A stretch of DNA of 25,075 nt from an uncultured Acetatifactor sp. (GCA_910588225.1 CAJUQT010000033.1:21571-46645); one strand, 5' to 3'; numbered from the stretch's first letter, positions 7,829 to 16,193 are shown. The notes: a model not told the origin generated them from the sequence alone. Numbers and translations are program-made.

Positions 7829-8371
7829 ATGATATCCCCAATTGCCAGCGGCTATGATTCCTTATATAACAATATCCGGACCGGAGCAGGCAGCGAAAGG
7901 ACATCTGCTTATTCCGGCAGCCGGTCCCCGGAAGAAGCCGACAATATCATCAATGGCAGGCAGCTTCCGGACGACAGAAACGCTTCCCGGAAGGGAAAAG
8001 GCATCCAGGAGCCCGGGGAGGAATGCCAGACTTGTAAGAACCGCAAATATCAAGACGGCTCCAACGAAATGGTCTCGTTTAAAAGTGCCCAGCATATATC
8101 CCCTGAAAGGGCAGCTTCCGCGGTACGTGCCCATGAGCAGGAACATGTATCCAACGCCTATAAAAAAGCCGCAAAGGAAAACGGCAAGGTCATGTCCGCC
8201 GCGGTATCCATTCGCACGGAAATCTGTCCTGAATGCGGACGTTCTTATGTGGCCGGCGGCACCACGCGCACCCAGATAAAGTATTATAATGAAGAGAATC
8301 CCTACCAACAGGATTTAAAGAATGCGGACAAAATCAAATATGCGGGCATGAATTTGGATTATGCAGTATAA
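7829..8371 (+). CDS. Putative zinc metalloprotease-like protein (HEQEH motif, two CxxC pairs)
   Basis: 180 residues, preceded by a strong GCAGGAGG site. No signal peptide or membrane helix is evident. The first 60 residues are polar and low in order. CxxC at 66-69 is followed by VSFKSAQHISPERAASAVRA and then HEQEH at 102-106, an HExxH zinc-binding motif. A second CxxC lies at 133-136 (CPECG). The VRAHEQEH region resembles the SprA-related family of putative metalloproteases. The two CxxC pairs could form a zinc ribbon around the helix that carries HEQEH. It sits 46 bp after the DUF4190-like gene and 54 bp before the DUF975 gene. Protease activity is not proven, and the substrate and the third metal ligand are unknown. 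Confidence 0.8.
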   Translation: MISPIASGYDSLYNNIRTGAGSERTSAYSGSRSPEEADNIINGRQLPDDRNASRKGKGIQEPGEECQTCKNRKYQDGSNEMVSFKSAQHISPERAASAVRAHEQEHVSNAYKKAAKENGKVMSAAVSIRTEICPECGRSYVAGGTTRTQIKYYNEENPYQQDLKNADKIKYAGMNLDYAV

Positions 8372-8425
8372 GAGCAGTAAAAGGCAGATTTGATTTCAGG
8401 AAAAAAGAGGAGAATTTTCTGACTT

Positions 8426-9187
8426 ATGAGACAGCACAGGAAGCTTTTTCAATTGAAAAATACGGCAAAGGACAAACTGGAAGGCAAGTACGGCGTAACT
8501 ATCCGCCTCTTCCTTTTAAATATGCTGATTACCGGCATTGTCCATCTGATTATCAATTCAGTGGGCAGTAATACCATAAACAGTGTCTACTCAATGACCG
8601 GCTCTTCCTCCGCCGCCACAGGAATGTCCTTCGTCTTTGATGCGCTGCTGCTGGTGGCAGATATTATTCTCGGTGTCATGAATGCCGGAATCTCATTTTA
8701 TTTTCTGAAAGTCGCCTGCGGAGAACCATTTCTTGTAAAGGATTTGTTCTATGGATATAAAACGGATTCCAAAAAAATTCTGCTTATCTCCGCCGCTGTG
8801 GTGCTCTGCCAGACATTGTGCCTTGGCCCCTTCCAGTACCTGTGCGGGACTTATCTGCGCACCAGAGAAGAAAAATGGCTGCTGTATGCGCTGGCTGCCG
8901 CTGCAATCGGCTTATGCATTTATGTTCCTGTGTCTCTGGGAATTGCCATGTCTTTTTACCTGGCTCTTGATTTTCCTCAAAGTACCGGAAGAGAAATTCT
9001 GATCCGATGCTGGCATATTATGAAAGGCCAGAGGGGAAGGCTGTTTCGTCTGGAACTGAGCTTCCTTCCCCTGATGTTTTTATGTATTTTAAGCTTCGGT
9101 ATAGGTTTCCTGTGGTTAATGCCCTATATGCAGATGACTTATACTTACTTTTTTCTGGATCTCATGACCCCTGAAAAAACGGCCTGA
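8426..9187 (+). CDS. DUF975 family integral membrane protein
   Basis: 253 residues with about five or six hydrophobic segments (near 25-46, 68-95, 116-140, 148-176 and 215-245). The N-terminal LKNTAKDKLEGKYGVTI and the C-terminal GIGFLWLMPYMQMTYTYFFLDL are characteristic of DUF975, a Firmicutes membrane family of unknown function. The ribosome binding site GAGGAG is about 13 bases from the ATG, slightly far. It ends 20 bp before the convergent glycosidase-like gene, and no terminator with a T-run is seen between them. Confidence 0.85.
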   Translation: MRQHRKLFQLKNTAKDKLEGKYGVTIRLFLLNMLITGIVHLIINSVGSNTINSVYSMTGSSSAATGMSFVFDALLLVADIILGVMNAGISFYFLKVACGEPFLVKDLFYGYKTDSKKILLISAAVVLCQTLCLGPFQYLCGTYLRTREEKWLLYALAAAAIGLCIYVPVSLGIAMSFYLALDFPQSTGREILIRCWHIMKGQRGRLFRLELSFLPLMFLCILSFGIGFLWLMPYMQMTYTYFFLDLMTPEKTA

Positions 9188-9207
9188 ACCAGAATAACGC
9201 TGTCACC

Positions 9208-11259
9208 TCAGCAGGGAAAAGGCCGAATCCCCTCAAATTCCACTTCCCATTGTCCATTCCGTGGAAATCCCGGCAGTTCTCCACTTCCCGGATATCCGGC
9301 GGTCATCAGTGCCGCCGCCAGAAGAAGAGAGCCGTTTCCCGGCAGATACAGGGGCAGATCACTTCTGCCTCTCTGGAAATTATTGCCGCTTGCCACATAA
9401 GAATTCTTCTCCGTATCCTTCAAAAGCAGTTCAATCGCATGTTCCGGCTCTCCCAGACGGACAGCCGTCATACACATAACCGCGAAATCCCAGCCCCAGA
9501 GAGACGGATAATTCCAGCATTTTTCCACCTCCCGCAGAGAATTTCCCATAGTCACCCGATCAGTGCGTCCGCTGTCAATCAACCCATAGGAGCAGAGCAT
9601 GGACGGGTGATCCTCAGCAAAAGCAGTATAAGTATCAGGACACTGCTCATGTGCCAGGTATTTTCCTTCTCTCACTGCCATGGGCGCCATATTTTCCGCT
9701 ACCCGCAGCCACTTCTCAGGTACTTTCCTGCCCAGGCGCTTTGCCCATTCCGCAGCAATTTTCAGCGTCAGGCTCCAGTACTCCACCTCAAAGGAAGGAT
9801 TCCTGGTCACCATTGGATCATGGCATTCCTGGACCGGAATCAACGGTCCCAACAATTCATATACTTTTCTTTCTTCATTATATACGGCAAAATCCGCCAT
9901 GAATTCCGCCGTCTCTTCCACCAGCTCATAATACTTTTCCAGAAATGCTGTCTCCTCGCCGCTGCCATACGCCATTTCCAGCATATAAATAATATGAGGC
10001 TGCTGCCACACCAACAGCACGGCAATAGGAGAAGGACTGTCCATCGCATCCTCCGCAATCATCTTCGGCCACCGTGCCCCTTTGTATCCATTTCGCGCAG
10101 CATTCAGTCGTGCCTGCGGCAGATGCTCCTGATACCAGACCAGACTCCTCTCCAGCAGCTCCGTATGGTTCCACAGAGGCAGATACGCCTCATGCCACAG
10201 GTACATCTCCAGATGAAACTTTCCGTACCAACTGTTACAGGTCAGACCGGTCTCCTGAGGCGGTACCCTTCCGGCAGACTGAATCGCCAGCAGATATTGT
10301 GACAGCACAATTCTGCGTTCCAGCTCCACAGCCCTGGGGTCCCTGCTTCGATGCAAATCTATGGCGCCTCCCTTTTCCCAGAAATGCTTCCAGTATTTCC
10401 TGCTGTTCTCCAACACATTTCCCGGTGCTGCTCCCACCTGCGCCTCCTGCTGCGTTTTCACAAAGCTTACAGAAAATGCCATTTTCTCCGAAATGGGAAT
10501 CAGATGAAAAACATGCCTGCCACAGTTTTCCCACCTGCACCCTTCCATATGGATTATCACATAATAGACATCCTTATCCAGTGTCCGCTTTAGCACCAGT
10601 TTTTTCACTTCTCCATTGACTATCTCAGTCAGATGCGCATCCTCAGCCTCCCAGTTGGAAGCTGAAATCAACGGGCTTCCATAGGGAAAAGCAATTTCTG
10701 CTGTCAGCCCCTTTTTCCACAGCCCTGACTCCACCTGAAAAGCAAGTGTATCAGTCTCTCCGTCCGCCGCAGTCACCACATGACAGCATTCGCCATCCAA
10801 TGCAAAACGGCTGTCCAGAATTCCTTCATACAGGCAAAGCTCCTGCCGGATATCGCTGATCCGCTCTGCCCCGATTTCCGCACCGTCCTTTTTCAAGCCA
10901 ATCCTGGCCAGGTTCAGTCTGTGCGGGTTCTGGCGCAGCCAGTCATAAATTTCCTCGTTTCCTTTTTTCTTTTCCACCGCATACCGCACCGTTCTGCCCT
11001 GAAACGGGTATGCTGTCATCTCCACCTCTTCCGGCAGATATTCATACCGTTCTTCACTGACCGGCTTCGTATGCCAGCCCCACTGTGTCATGGTACACAG
11101 CGGAAGAGTATCCTCATATAATCCGTACAAAGTCTGCATTCCCGTAATATCCGCCGTATAGGCCAGATTTCCATTCCCCACAGACAAAGGGGAGGCCGTA
11201 TCCGCCTCCCTCAGCACGGGATTATGTCTGCTTACAAGTTCATATCGATTCACAGCCAT
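9208..11259 (-). CDS. Glycoside hydrolase-like protein, (alpha/alpha)6-barrel type, family uncertain
   Basis: 683 residues with no signal peptide, so probably cytoplasmic. The N-terminal part (1-270) is beta-rich, beginning PLSVGNGNLAYTADITG, as in the beta-sandwich domain of GH65/GH95-type enzymes. From about 310 onwards it is helical, with TGLTCNSWYGKFHLEMYLWH (338-357), PSFEVEYWSLTLKIA (488-502) and a final PLYLPGNGSLLLAAALMTAGY (636-656), consistent with a six-hairpin barrel. Acidic residues in these segments (Glu351, Glu491, Glu493) are candidates for catalysis, but I cannot assign them. It lies downstream of prfB on the same strand with its own TATAAT box. There are no sugar transporters nearby. 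It could be a phosphorylase or hydrolase acting on an oligosaccharide; the substrate is unknown. Confidence 0.75.
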   Translation of the reverse strand: MAVNRYELVSRHNPVLREADTASPLSVGNGNLAYTADITGMQTLYGLYEDTLPLCTMTQWGWHTKPVSEERYEYLPEEVEMTAYPFQGRTVRYAVEKKKGNEEIYDWLRQNPHRLNLARIGLKKDGAEIGAERISDIRQELCLYEGILDSRFALDGECCHVVTAADGETDTLAFQVESGLWKKGLTAEIAFPYGSPLISASNWEAEDAHLTEIVNGEVKKLVLKRTLDKDVYYVIIHMEGCRWENCGRHVFHLIPISEKMAFSVSFVKTQQEAQVGAAPGNVLENSRKYWKHFWEKGGAIDLHRSRDPRAVELERRIVLSQYLLAIQSAGRVPPQETGLTCNSWYGKFHLEMYLWHEAYLPLWNHTELLERSLVWYQEHLPQARLNAARNGYKGARWPKMIAEDAMDSPSPIAVLLVWQQPHIIYMLEMAYGSGEETAFLEKYYELVEETAEFMADFAVYNEERKVYELLGPLIPVQECHDPMVTRNPSFEVEYWSLTLKIAAEWAKRLGRKVPEKWLRVAENMAPMAVREGKYLAHEQCPDTYTAFAEDHPSMLCSYGLIDSGRTDRVTMGNSLREVEKCWNYPSLWGWDFAVMCMTAVRLGEPEHAIELLLKDTEKNSYVASGNNFQRGRSDLPLYLPGNGSLLLAAALMTAGYPGSGELPGFPRNGQWEVEFEGIRPFPC

Positions 11260-11278
11260 TTTACTTCCCTCTTTCCAT

Positions 11279-11308
11279 ATTATAGAACTTTCTTCATCCC
11301 ATCGTGAA
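11279..11308 (-). promoter_or_regulatory. Possible promoter of the glycosidase-like gene
   Basis: A perfect TATAAT at 11284-11279 on the minus strand with a weak TTCACG 18 bp upstream (11308-11303). The start codon is only about 20 bp away, so the leader would be very short and the ribosome binding site (GAGGGAAG) would sit at its 5' end. Confidence 0.4.
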
Positions 11309-11365
11309 CAGCTGACAGATTAATGCTCTTTTCTGAACTTGCTGCCATTCTCGAAAACGGCTGGC

Positions 11366-12491
11366 CTATGACGGCTGCTGTGCCGCTTTGATATTAATCC
11401 ATTTCAGATAACCGTTGATAAAGGGATCCAGAGCGCCGTCCAGCACTGCGTCCGCATTTCCGCTCTCCACATCCGTCCGCAGGTCCTTCACCAGCTTATA
11501 TGGCTGCAGAACATAGGAACGAATCTGATTGCCCCATCCGATTTCCTTGACTTCGCCGCGAATATCAGAAAGCTTTTCCACATTGGCTTCCTGCTTCAGC
11601 AGATACAGCTTCGCTTTCAACATCTGCATGGCCTTGTCCTTATTCTGGAACTGGCTGCGCTCATTCTGACACTGCACCACTGTCCCTGTGGGGATATGGG
11701 TAATCCGAATAGCAGATGAGGTCTTGTTAATATGCTGTCCTCCGGCACCACTGCTTCGATAGGTGTCAATACGCAGATCCTTCTCGTCAATCTCCACATC
11801 CAGATCTTCCTCGATATCAGGCATAACATCCAGAGAGACAAAGGAGGTCTGCCTTTTGCCCTGAGCATTGAAGGGAGAAATCCTCACAAGTCTGTGCACC
11901 CCCTTTTCCGATTTCAGATAACCGTACGCATTGGTTCCATTGACCTGGAAAGTCACCGACTTGATACCGGCCTCCTCTCCATCCAGAAAGTCAAGTACTT
12001 CCACGCTGAAACCCTTGCGCTCCGCCCAGCGAGTGTACATGCGGTAAAGCATGCTGCACCAGTCGCAGCTCTCGGTGCCTCCTGCACCCGCATTCAATTT
12101 CAGAATGGCATTATTCCTGTCATATTCTCCCGAGAGAAGCGTACTCAGGCGCAGCGCCTCAAACTCCTCCACAAATTCGTCCAGCTCGGCACGAATATCG
12201 GGGATCAGCGAAGCATCGTTCTCCTCATACCCCATCTCGATAAGCGTGAGAATATCTTCATACTGTGTGGACAACTTGTTGCAGCCTTCCACCACATTTT
12301 TCAGTTCCTTCAGTTCCTTCATTTTCAGATTGGAGCGTTCCGGATCGTCCCAGAAGCCGGGCGCCTCCATCTCCATCTCCAGTTCTTCTATCCGCTTTGC
12401 CTTGTCAGCGGTGTTAAAGTGAATCCCTCACTTCCGCTAATGGAGTTTCATAAGACAGAATTTCCGTCTTCATCTGATCTAATTCTACCAC
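11366..12491 (-). CDS. prfB: Peptide chain release factor 2, expressed by programmed +1 frameshift
   Basis: RF2 releases peptides at UGA and UAA. The main frame (12376 downwards) carries the RF2 core, the SPF-type tripeptide in VRISPFNAQGKRQTSF and the catalytic GGQ in SSGAGGQHINKT. The N-terminus is in another frame: GTG at 12491, after AGAGGTGA, starts 25 codons (beginning VELDQMKTEILSYETPL after the initiator and ending AEVRDSL) closed by UAA at codon 26. Slipping +1 at CTT (12419-12417) joins it to NTADKAKRIEELEMEMEAPGFW, giving about 374 residues. The site layout matches E. coli (AGGG nine bases before CUU, stop at codon 26), but the stop is UAA where UGA is usual. It follows secA, as in many Firmicutes. 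The coordinates include the shift, so a plain translation of this span will break. Confidence 0.93.
12413..12429 (-). other. prfB +1 frameshift site with UAA stop
   Basis: Read on the minus strand: GAGGG (12429-12425) as internal Shine-Dalgarno, a five-base spacer, CTT (12419-12417), TAA (12416-12414) and C (12413). The canonical site is CUU UGA C. A single G-to-A change would convert UGA into this UAA and Asp into Asn after the shift. Confidence 0.85.
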
Positions 12492-12519
12492 TTAACGTCA
12501 CCTCTTTCCTATTAATAAT

Positions 12520-12549
12520 ATTATATTTTAACTATGCCTACTATCCGAA
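12520..12549 (-). promoter_or_regulatory. Possible separate promoter for prfB
   Basis: A perfect TATAAT at 12525-12520 on the minus strand with a poor TTCGGA 18 bp upstream (12549-12544). The surrounding sequence is very AT-rich. The prfB start is about 30 bp downstream. Confidence 0.4.
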
Positions 12550-12684
12550 CTCTCGGAAAATCCTATCACAAAGAGCGCTCCGCGACTCTCCAGGTAACCG
12601 ACAGAATCGCCCCGCGATTCTGGCAAGCGTAACATAGAGTTTCTAAGGCTATGTACTTTATAGCCTTAGAAACTCTTTACGCTT
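12544..12684. repeat. Run of four hairpins in the secA-prfB gap
   Basis: Four inverted repeats follow one another: TCCGA/TCGGA (12544-12557); AGAGCGC/GCG-A-CTCT (12572-12589); a perfect 9-bp CAGAATCGC stem with a three-base loop (12602-12622); and a perfect 16-bp stem (12637-12652 with 12660-12675), extended by AAGCGTAA/TTACGCTT outer arms (12625-12684). The largest is followed by a T-run only on the plus strand, so it has terminator geometry against antisense transcripts. For the secA transcript it may act in 3'-end stability or attenuation before prfB. Confidence 0.7.
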
Positions 12685-12686
12685 TT

Positions 12687-15254
12687 TTATGCCTTGCGTC
12701 CACAGCACTGCTTATATTTCTTCCCGCTTCCGCAGGGGCAGGGAGCATTGGGATAAATCTTCGCATTGCTGCGCTTCGCAGGTGTCTTCGCCACACTGTC
12801 ATCCTTGTTCGTGCCGGTTACCTTCGCCACCTGTTCCCGCTCCACCTTCTGCTCCACTTTGATGTGGAACAGAAGCCGTACCGTCTCTTCCTTGATGTTC
12901 TGGGTCATCTCATCGAACATGTCATAGCCGCTCATCTTATATTCCACCAGAGGATCTCTCTGGCCGTAAGCCTGCAGACCGATGCCCTGGCGAAGCTGTT
13001 CCATATCGTCGATATGATCCATCCACTTTCTGTCGATAACCTTCAGCAGAATCACGCGCTCCAGCTCCCGAATTGCTTCCGGATTGGGGAATTCCGCCTC
13101 CTTGCTCTCGTACAGCTTCACTGCCTCTTCCTTCAGCTGCTGCTTCAGGCTGTTCTTCTTCGGCTTCTCCACCCGCTCCGGCGTCACCGGCTCCAGGGGA
13201 ATCGTGGGAATCAGAAGTGTATTCAATTCATTGAAGTTCCACTCTGCCACATCCGCATCATCATTGATACTGATATCCACACAGCTCTCCGTGATATCGG
13301 TAATCATCTTGAAGATAAAGTCTCTCATGCTCTCTCCATTCAGCACATGGAGACGTTCTTCATAGATGATTTCCCTCTGCTCACTCATCACGCGGTCATA
13401 TTCCAGCAGATTCTTACGCACACCGAAATGATTGTTCTCAATCTTTTTCTGGGCGGATTCGATGGCATTTGTAAGTGCCTTGTGCTCGATTTCCTGTCCC
13501 TCAGGCACACCGAGGGTATTGAACATACCGATAAGTCTTTCAGATCCGAACAGTCTCATCAGATCGTCTTCCAGTGAGATATAGAATTTGGACTCGCCCG
13601 GATCCCCCTGACGTCCGGAACGTCCGCGCAGCTGATTATCAATACGTCTGGATTCATGACGCTCCGTACCGATAATTTTCAGTCCCCCCGCCGCTCTGGA
13701 GTCCTCATCCAGCTTGATATCCGTACCGCGGCCTGCCATGTTGGTTGCAATGGTAACGGCTCCATGGATACCGGCATCCGCCACAATTTCCGCCTCCAGC
13801 TCATGGAACTTCGCATTCAGCACCTTATGCTGAATCCCCCGTTTTGTCAACATTCTGCTCAGTTCCTCACTGGCTTCAATGGTGATGGTACCCACCAGCA
13901 CAGGCTGTCCCTTCCCATGAGCCTCCTCCACCGCCGCCACAATGGCATTCAGCTTCTCCGCTCTGGTCTTATACACCGCATCCTGTAAATCCTTACGAAT
14001 AACAGGCACATTGGTGGGAATTTCCACCACGTCCATACCGTAAATCTCCCGGAATTCCTTCTCCTCCGTCAGTGCGGTACCGGTCATTCCGCATTTTTTC
14101 TCAAATAAGTTAAAGAAATTCTGGAATGTGATGGTGGCCAGGGTCTTGCTCTCCCGCTTTACCTTCACATGCTCCTTTGCCTCTATGGCCTGATGCAGTC
14201 CGTCGGAATAGCGCCGCCCCGGCATGATACGTCCGGTAAACTGATCCACAATCAGCACCTGATCGTCCTTCACCACATAGTCCTGATCCCGGAACATCAG
14301 ATTGTGGGCCCGAAGCGCCAGGATAATGTTGTGCTGAATCTCCAGATTCTCCGGATCCGCATAATTTTCAATATGGAAAAATTCCTCCACCTTTTTCACG
14401 CCGGCCGCTGTGAGATTAACCACTTTATCCTTCTCATTGACAACAAAATCGCCCGTCTCCTCCTGCACCACACCCATGATGGCATCCATTTTGGTCAGTT
14501 CCTGCATGTCCTCGCCTCTGTGCATACGGCGCGCCAGCAGATCACACATCTCATAGAGCGCGGTGGACTTGCCGCTCTGGCCGGAAATAATCAGAGGGGT
14601 TCTGGCCTCGTCAATGAGAACAGAGTCCACCTCGTCAATGATACAGTAGTGCAGTCCCCGCAGAACCAGCTGCTCCTTGTAAATCACCATATTATCCCGC
14701 AGATAATCAAAGCCCAGTTCGTTGTTGGTCACATAAGTAATGTCGCACTGGTAGGCTTTCTGGCGCTCTTCGGAAGTCATACTGTTCAGCACCACCCCCA
14801 CGGAAAGCCCCAGAAACTCATGCACCTGCCCCATCCACTCGGCGTCACGCTTTGCCAGATAATCATTCACAGTCACCACATGAACACCCTTGCCCTCCAG
14901 GGCATTCAGGTAGGCCGGCAGCGTGGAGACCAAAGTTTTACCTTCACCGGTACGCATCTCTGCAATCCGTCCCTGATGCAGGATGATGCCGCCCATCACC
15001 TGCACCCGGAAATGCTCCATATTCAGCACTCGCTTTGCGGCTTCCCGCACTGTGGCATAGGCCTCCGGAAGCAGGTCATCCAGCGTTGCCCCCTCCTCCA
15101 GTCTCTTCTTAAATTCAGCGGTCTTCCCCTTCAGCTCCTCGTCGGAGAGAGCCTGCATCTTTGGACGCAGATTTTCGACCTCATCCACCTGATGCATAAT
15201 TCTTTTGAGCTCTCTCTCACTACGTGTGCCGAATACCTTATCGATTATTTTCAC
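12687..15254 (-). CDS. secA: Preprotein translocase ATPase SecA
   Basis: 855 residues, typical for SecA, the ATPase that drives proteins through SecYEG. It has a GTG start with AGAGAGG upstream. Motifs: Walker A MRTGEGKT (about 100-107), DEVDSVLIDEARTPLIISG (Walker B region, about 207-225), the preprotein cross-linking region (about 225-370), MTGTA, ATNMAGRGTDIKL and RQLRGRSGRQGDPG-type motif in the second nucleotide-binding fold (here NQLRGRSGRQGDPG). It ends with a zinc-binding SEC-C tail, PCPCGSGKKYKQCCG (CxC...CC), used for SecB or ribosome contact. Nothing is missing. It is transcribed from a promoter at 15369-15397 with a leader carrying 17-bp repeats, and is followed by prfB. Confidence 0.98.
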   Translation of the reverse strand: MKIIDKVFGTRSERELKRIMHQVDEVENLRPKMQALSDEELKGKTAEFKKRLEEGATLDDLLPEAYATVREAAKRVLNMEHFRVQVMGGIILHQGRIAEMRTGEGKTLVSTLPAYLNALEGKGVHVVTVNDYLAKRDAEWMGQVHEFLGLSVGVVLNSMTSEERQKAYQCDITYVTNNELGFDYLRDNMVIYKEQLVLRGLHYCIIDEVDSVLIDEARTPLIISGQSGKSTALYEMCDLLARRMHRGEDMQELTKMDAIMGVVQEETGDFVVNEKDKVVNLTAAGVKKVEEFFHIENYADPENLEIQHNIILALRAHNLMFRDQDYVVKDDQVLIVDQFTGRIMPGRRYSDGLHQAIEAKEHVKVKRESKTLATITFQNFFNLFEKKCGMTGTALTEEKEFREIYGMDVVEIPTNVPVIRKDLQDAVYKTRAEKLNAIVAAVEEAHGKGQPVLVGTITIEASEELSRMLTKRGIQHKVLNAKFHELEAEIVADAGIHGAVTIATNMAGRGTDIKLDEDSRAAGGLKIIGTERHESRRIDNQLRGRSGRQGDPGESKFYISLEDDLMRLFGSERLIGMFNTLGVPEGQEIEHKALTNAIESAQKKIENNHFGVRKNLLEYDRVMSEQREIIYEERLHVLNGESMRDFIFKMITDITESCVDISINDDADVAEWNFNELNTLLIPTIPLEPVTPERVEKPKKNSLKQQLKEEAVKLYESKEAEFPNPEAIRELERVILLKVIDRKWMDHIDDMEQLRQGIGLQAYGQRDPLVEYKMSGYDMFDEMTQNIKEETVRLLFHIKVEQKVEREQVAKVTGTNKDDSVAKTPAKRSNAKIYPNAPCPCGSGKKYKQCCGRKA

Positions 15255-15313
15255 GACAATTCTACCTCTCTGTGCTCTGTCTGTCAGAATCTTTCACTCT
15301 AATGGATTTGACA

Positions 15314-15378
15314 TTCCATTGAATCTTACATTCTATTGAACCTATGGTTCTATTGAATCATAAGTTCTATTGTACCAG
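15314..15378. repeat. Four 17-bp tandem repeats in the secA leader
   Basis: Units begin at 15314, 15331, 15348 and 15365 and share TTCTATTGAA followed by a variable seven bases; the first has TTCCATTGAA and the last is partial. Within them GAACC-TAT-GGTTC (15338-15350) is a perfect dyad, and AATGGA/TCCATT (near 15301-15321) can form another stem. The last unit overlaps the secA -10 box, so the other three would be in the 5' untranslated leader. A regulatory role is inference. Confidence 0.75.
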
Positions 15379-15397
15379 ATTTACACCATGGATTCAA
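15369..15397 (-). promoter_or_regulatory. secA promoter
   Basis: TTGAAT (15397-15392), a 17-bp spacer and TACAAT (15374-15369) on the minus strand. This would give a leader of about 105 bases before the GTG at 15254. Confidence 0.65.
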
Positions 15398-15468
15398 CAC
15401 AAAGCTGTCCTGGAGAGAGAGTTTTTTCCCTTTTACAGCTCATCTCCCAACAATACCCCCATTCCTTT

Positions 15469-15630
15469 TCAGAGGCGGAAGACAAAATCATCTCCGTCCA
15501 TCTCATCCGTTTTCACGAAACCTATGGACAGATACAGTCTCTGGGCTTTGACATTGTCCGTTTCCGCGGACAACTTAATGGGCACATCCGGCGCTGCCGT
15601 TTTCAGGATCTTCACCGCAGTTTTCTCTTT
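15469..15630 (-). pseudogene. Remnant of a GNAT acetyltransferase (C-terminal third only)
   Basis: On the minus strand 53 codons read EKTAVKILKTAAPDVPIKL, then a segment containing DNVKAQRLYLSIGFVKTDEM and ending DDFVFRL before a stop. The pattern N-x-x-A-x-x-LY-x-x-x-GF followed by an acidic DD-x-V-F is the C-terminal part of the GNAT fold. The frame is closed by TGA at 15631-15633 and has no start codon, and the N-terminal acetyl-CoA-binding part is absent. It lies between the secA promoter and the next plus-strand gene. It is most simply a decayed gene truncated by deletion. Confidence 0.7.
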
Positions 15631-15761
15631 TCATTGTTTCTGATATTATAACACACACAAGATGCCGGATGCAATTTCATCCCATACGAATTTGTACTTT
15701 CAAATGCCCCGTGCATATGCTACAATTAGGAATGTCAAATCAAGCACAAGGAGAAACCGAT

Positions 15762-16193
15762 ATGAATTCCTACAAAATCAGACAGACATCTCTTCTGGGT
15801 ACCATTTTCATTTTCCTTCTGATCCTTTCCGGCCTCAGAATCCTTTTCGTGGCTTTGATGCTGTTCATGGGCGGAACGGAAGAACTGTCCTTTCTTACAG
15901 TTATTATGGCCCCCGTATATGTCGTTGTCTTTATTGTCAGTATCTTCATGGTCATCAGGACACGCCGCAGCGATCTGGTTCTCAACAGCGACGGCCTGGT
16001 ATACACACCGCCTCTGGGTGCCGCAAAGCTTCTCTTCTACAGCGATCTTCAGAAAGTTTCCATGGGCGGCCGGTCATATATCATTTATACCAGAGACGGG
16101 AAAAAGCTCATTACCTTTGACGATTTCCGTACCCAGAACGCCAGCGGGATCATCGCATTTCTGAAGTCAAAGGGTGTCCCCATGGAAATGTAA
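15762..16193 (+). CDS. Small membrane protein with C-terminal PH-like domain
   Basis: 143 residues from the ATG at 15762, which follows AAGGAGA; an upstream in-frame start at 15669 lacks a ribosome binding site. Two membrane helices (about 11-36 and 43-66) are followed by a basic stop (RTRRSD) and a soluble beta-rich part, LNSDGLVYTPPLGAAKLLFY, ending in a helix (SGIIAFLKSKGVP). This layout matches small bacterial PH-like or YcxB-like membrane proteins of unknown function. A TACAAT box at 15721-15726 with a weak TTTCAA 17 bp upstream may be its promoter. The gap of 143 bp to rqcH has no promoter I can support, so the two may be co-transcribed. Confidence 0.8.
   Translation: MNSYKIRQTSLLGTIFIFLLILSGLRILFVALMLFMGGTEELSFLTVIMAPVYVVVFIVSIFMVIRTRRSDLVLNSDGLVYTPPLGAAKLLFYSDLQKVSMGGRSYIIYTRDGKKLITFDDFRTQNASGIIAFLKSKGVPMEM

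Noticed and set aside
14169..15302. A 377-codon plus-strand open frame opposite secA.
   Set aside because: It is His/Leu-rich with no known motif and lies fully antisense to a conserved secA.
15370..15651. A plus-strand 93-codon frame upstream of the PH-like gene.
   Set aside because: It has no ribosome binding site and overlaps the secA promoter. The minus strand shows GNAT similarity, which explains the sequence better.
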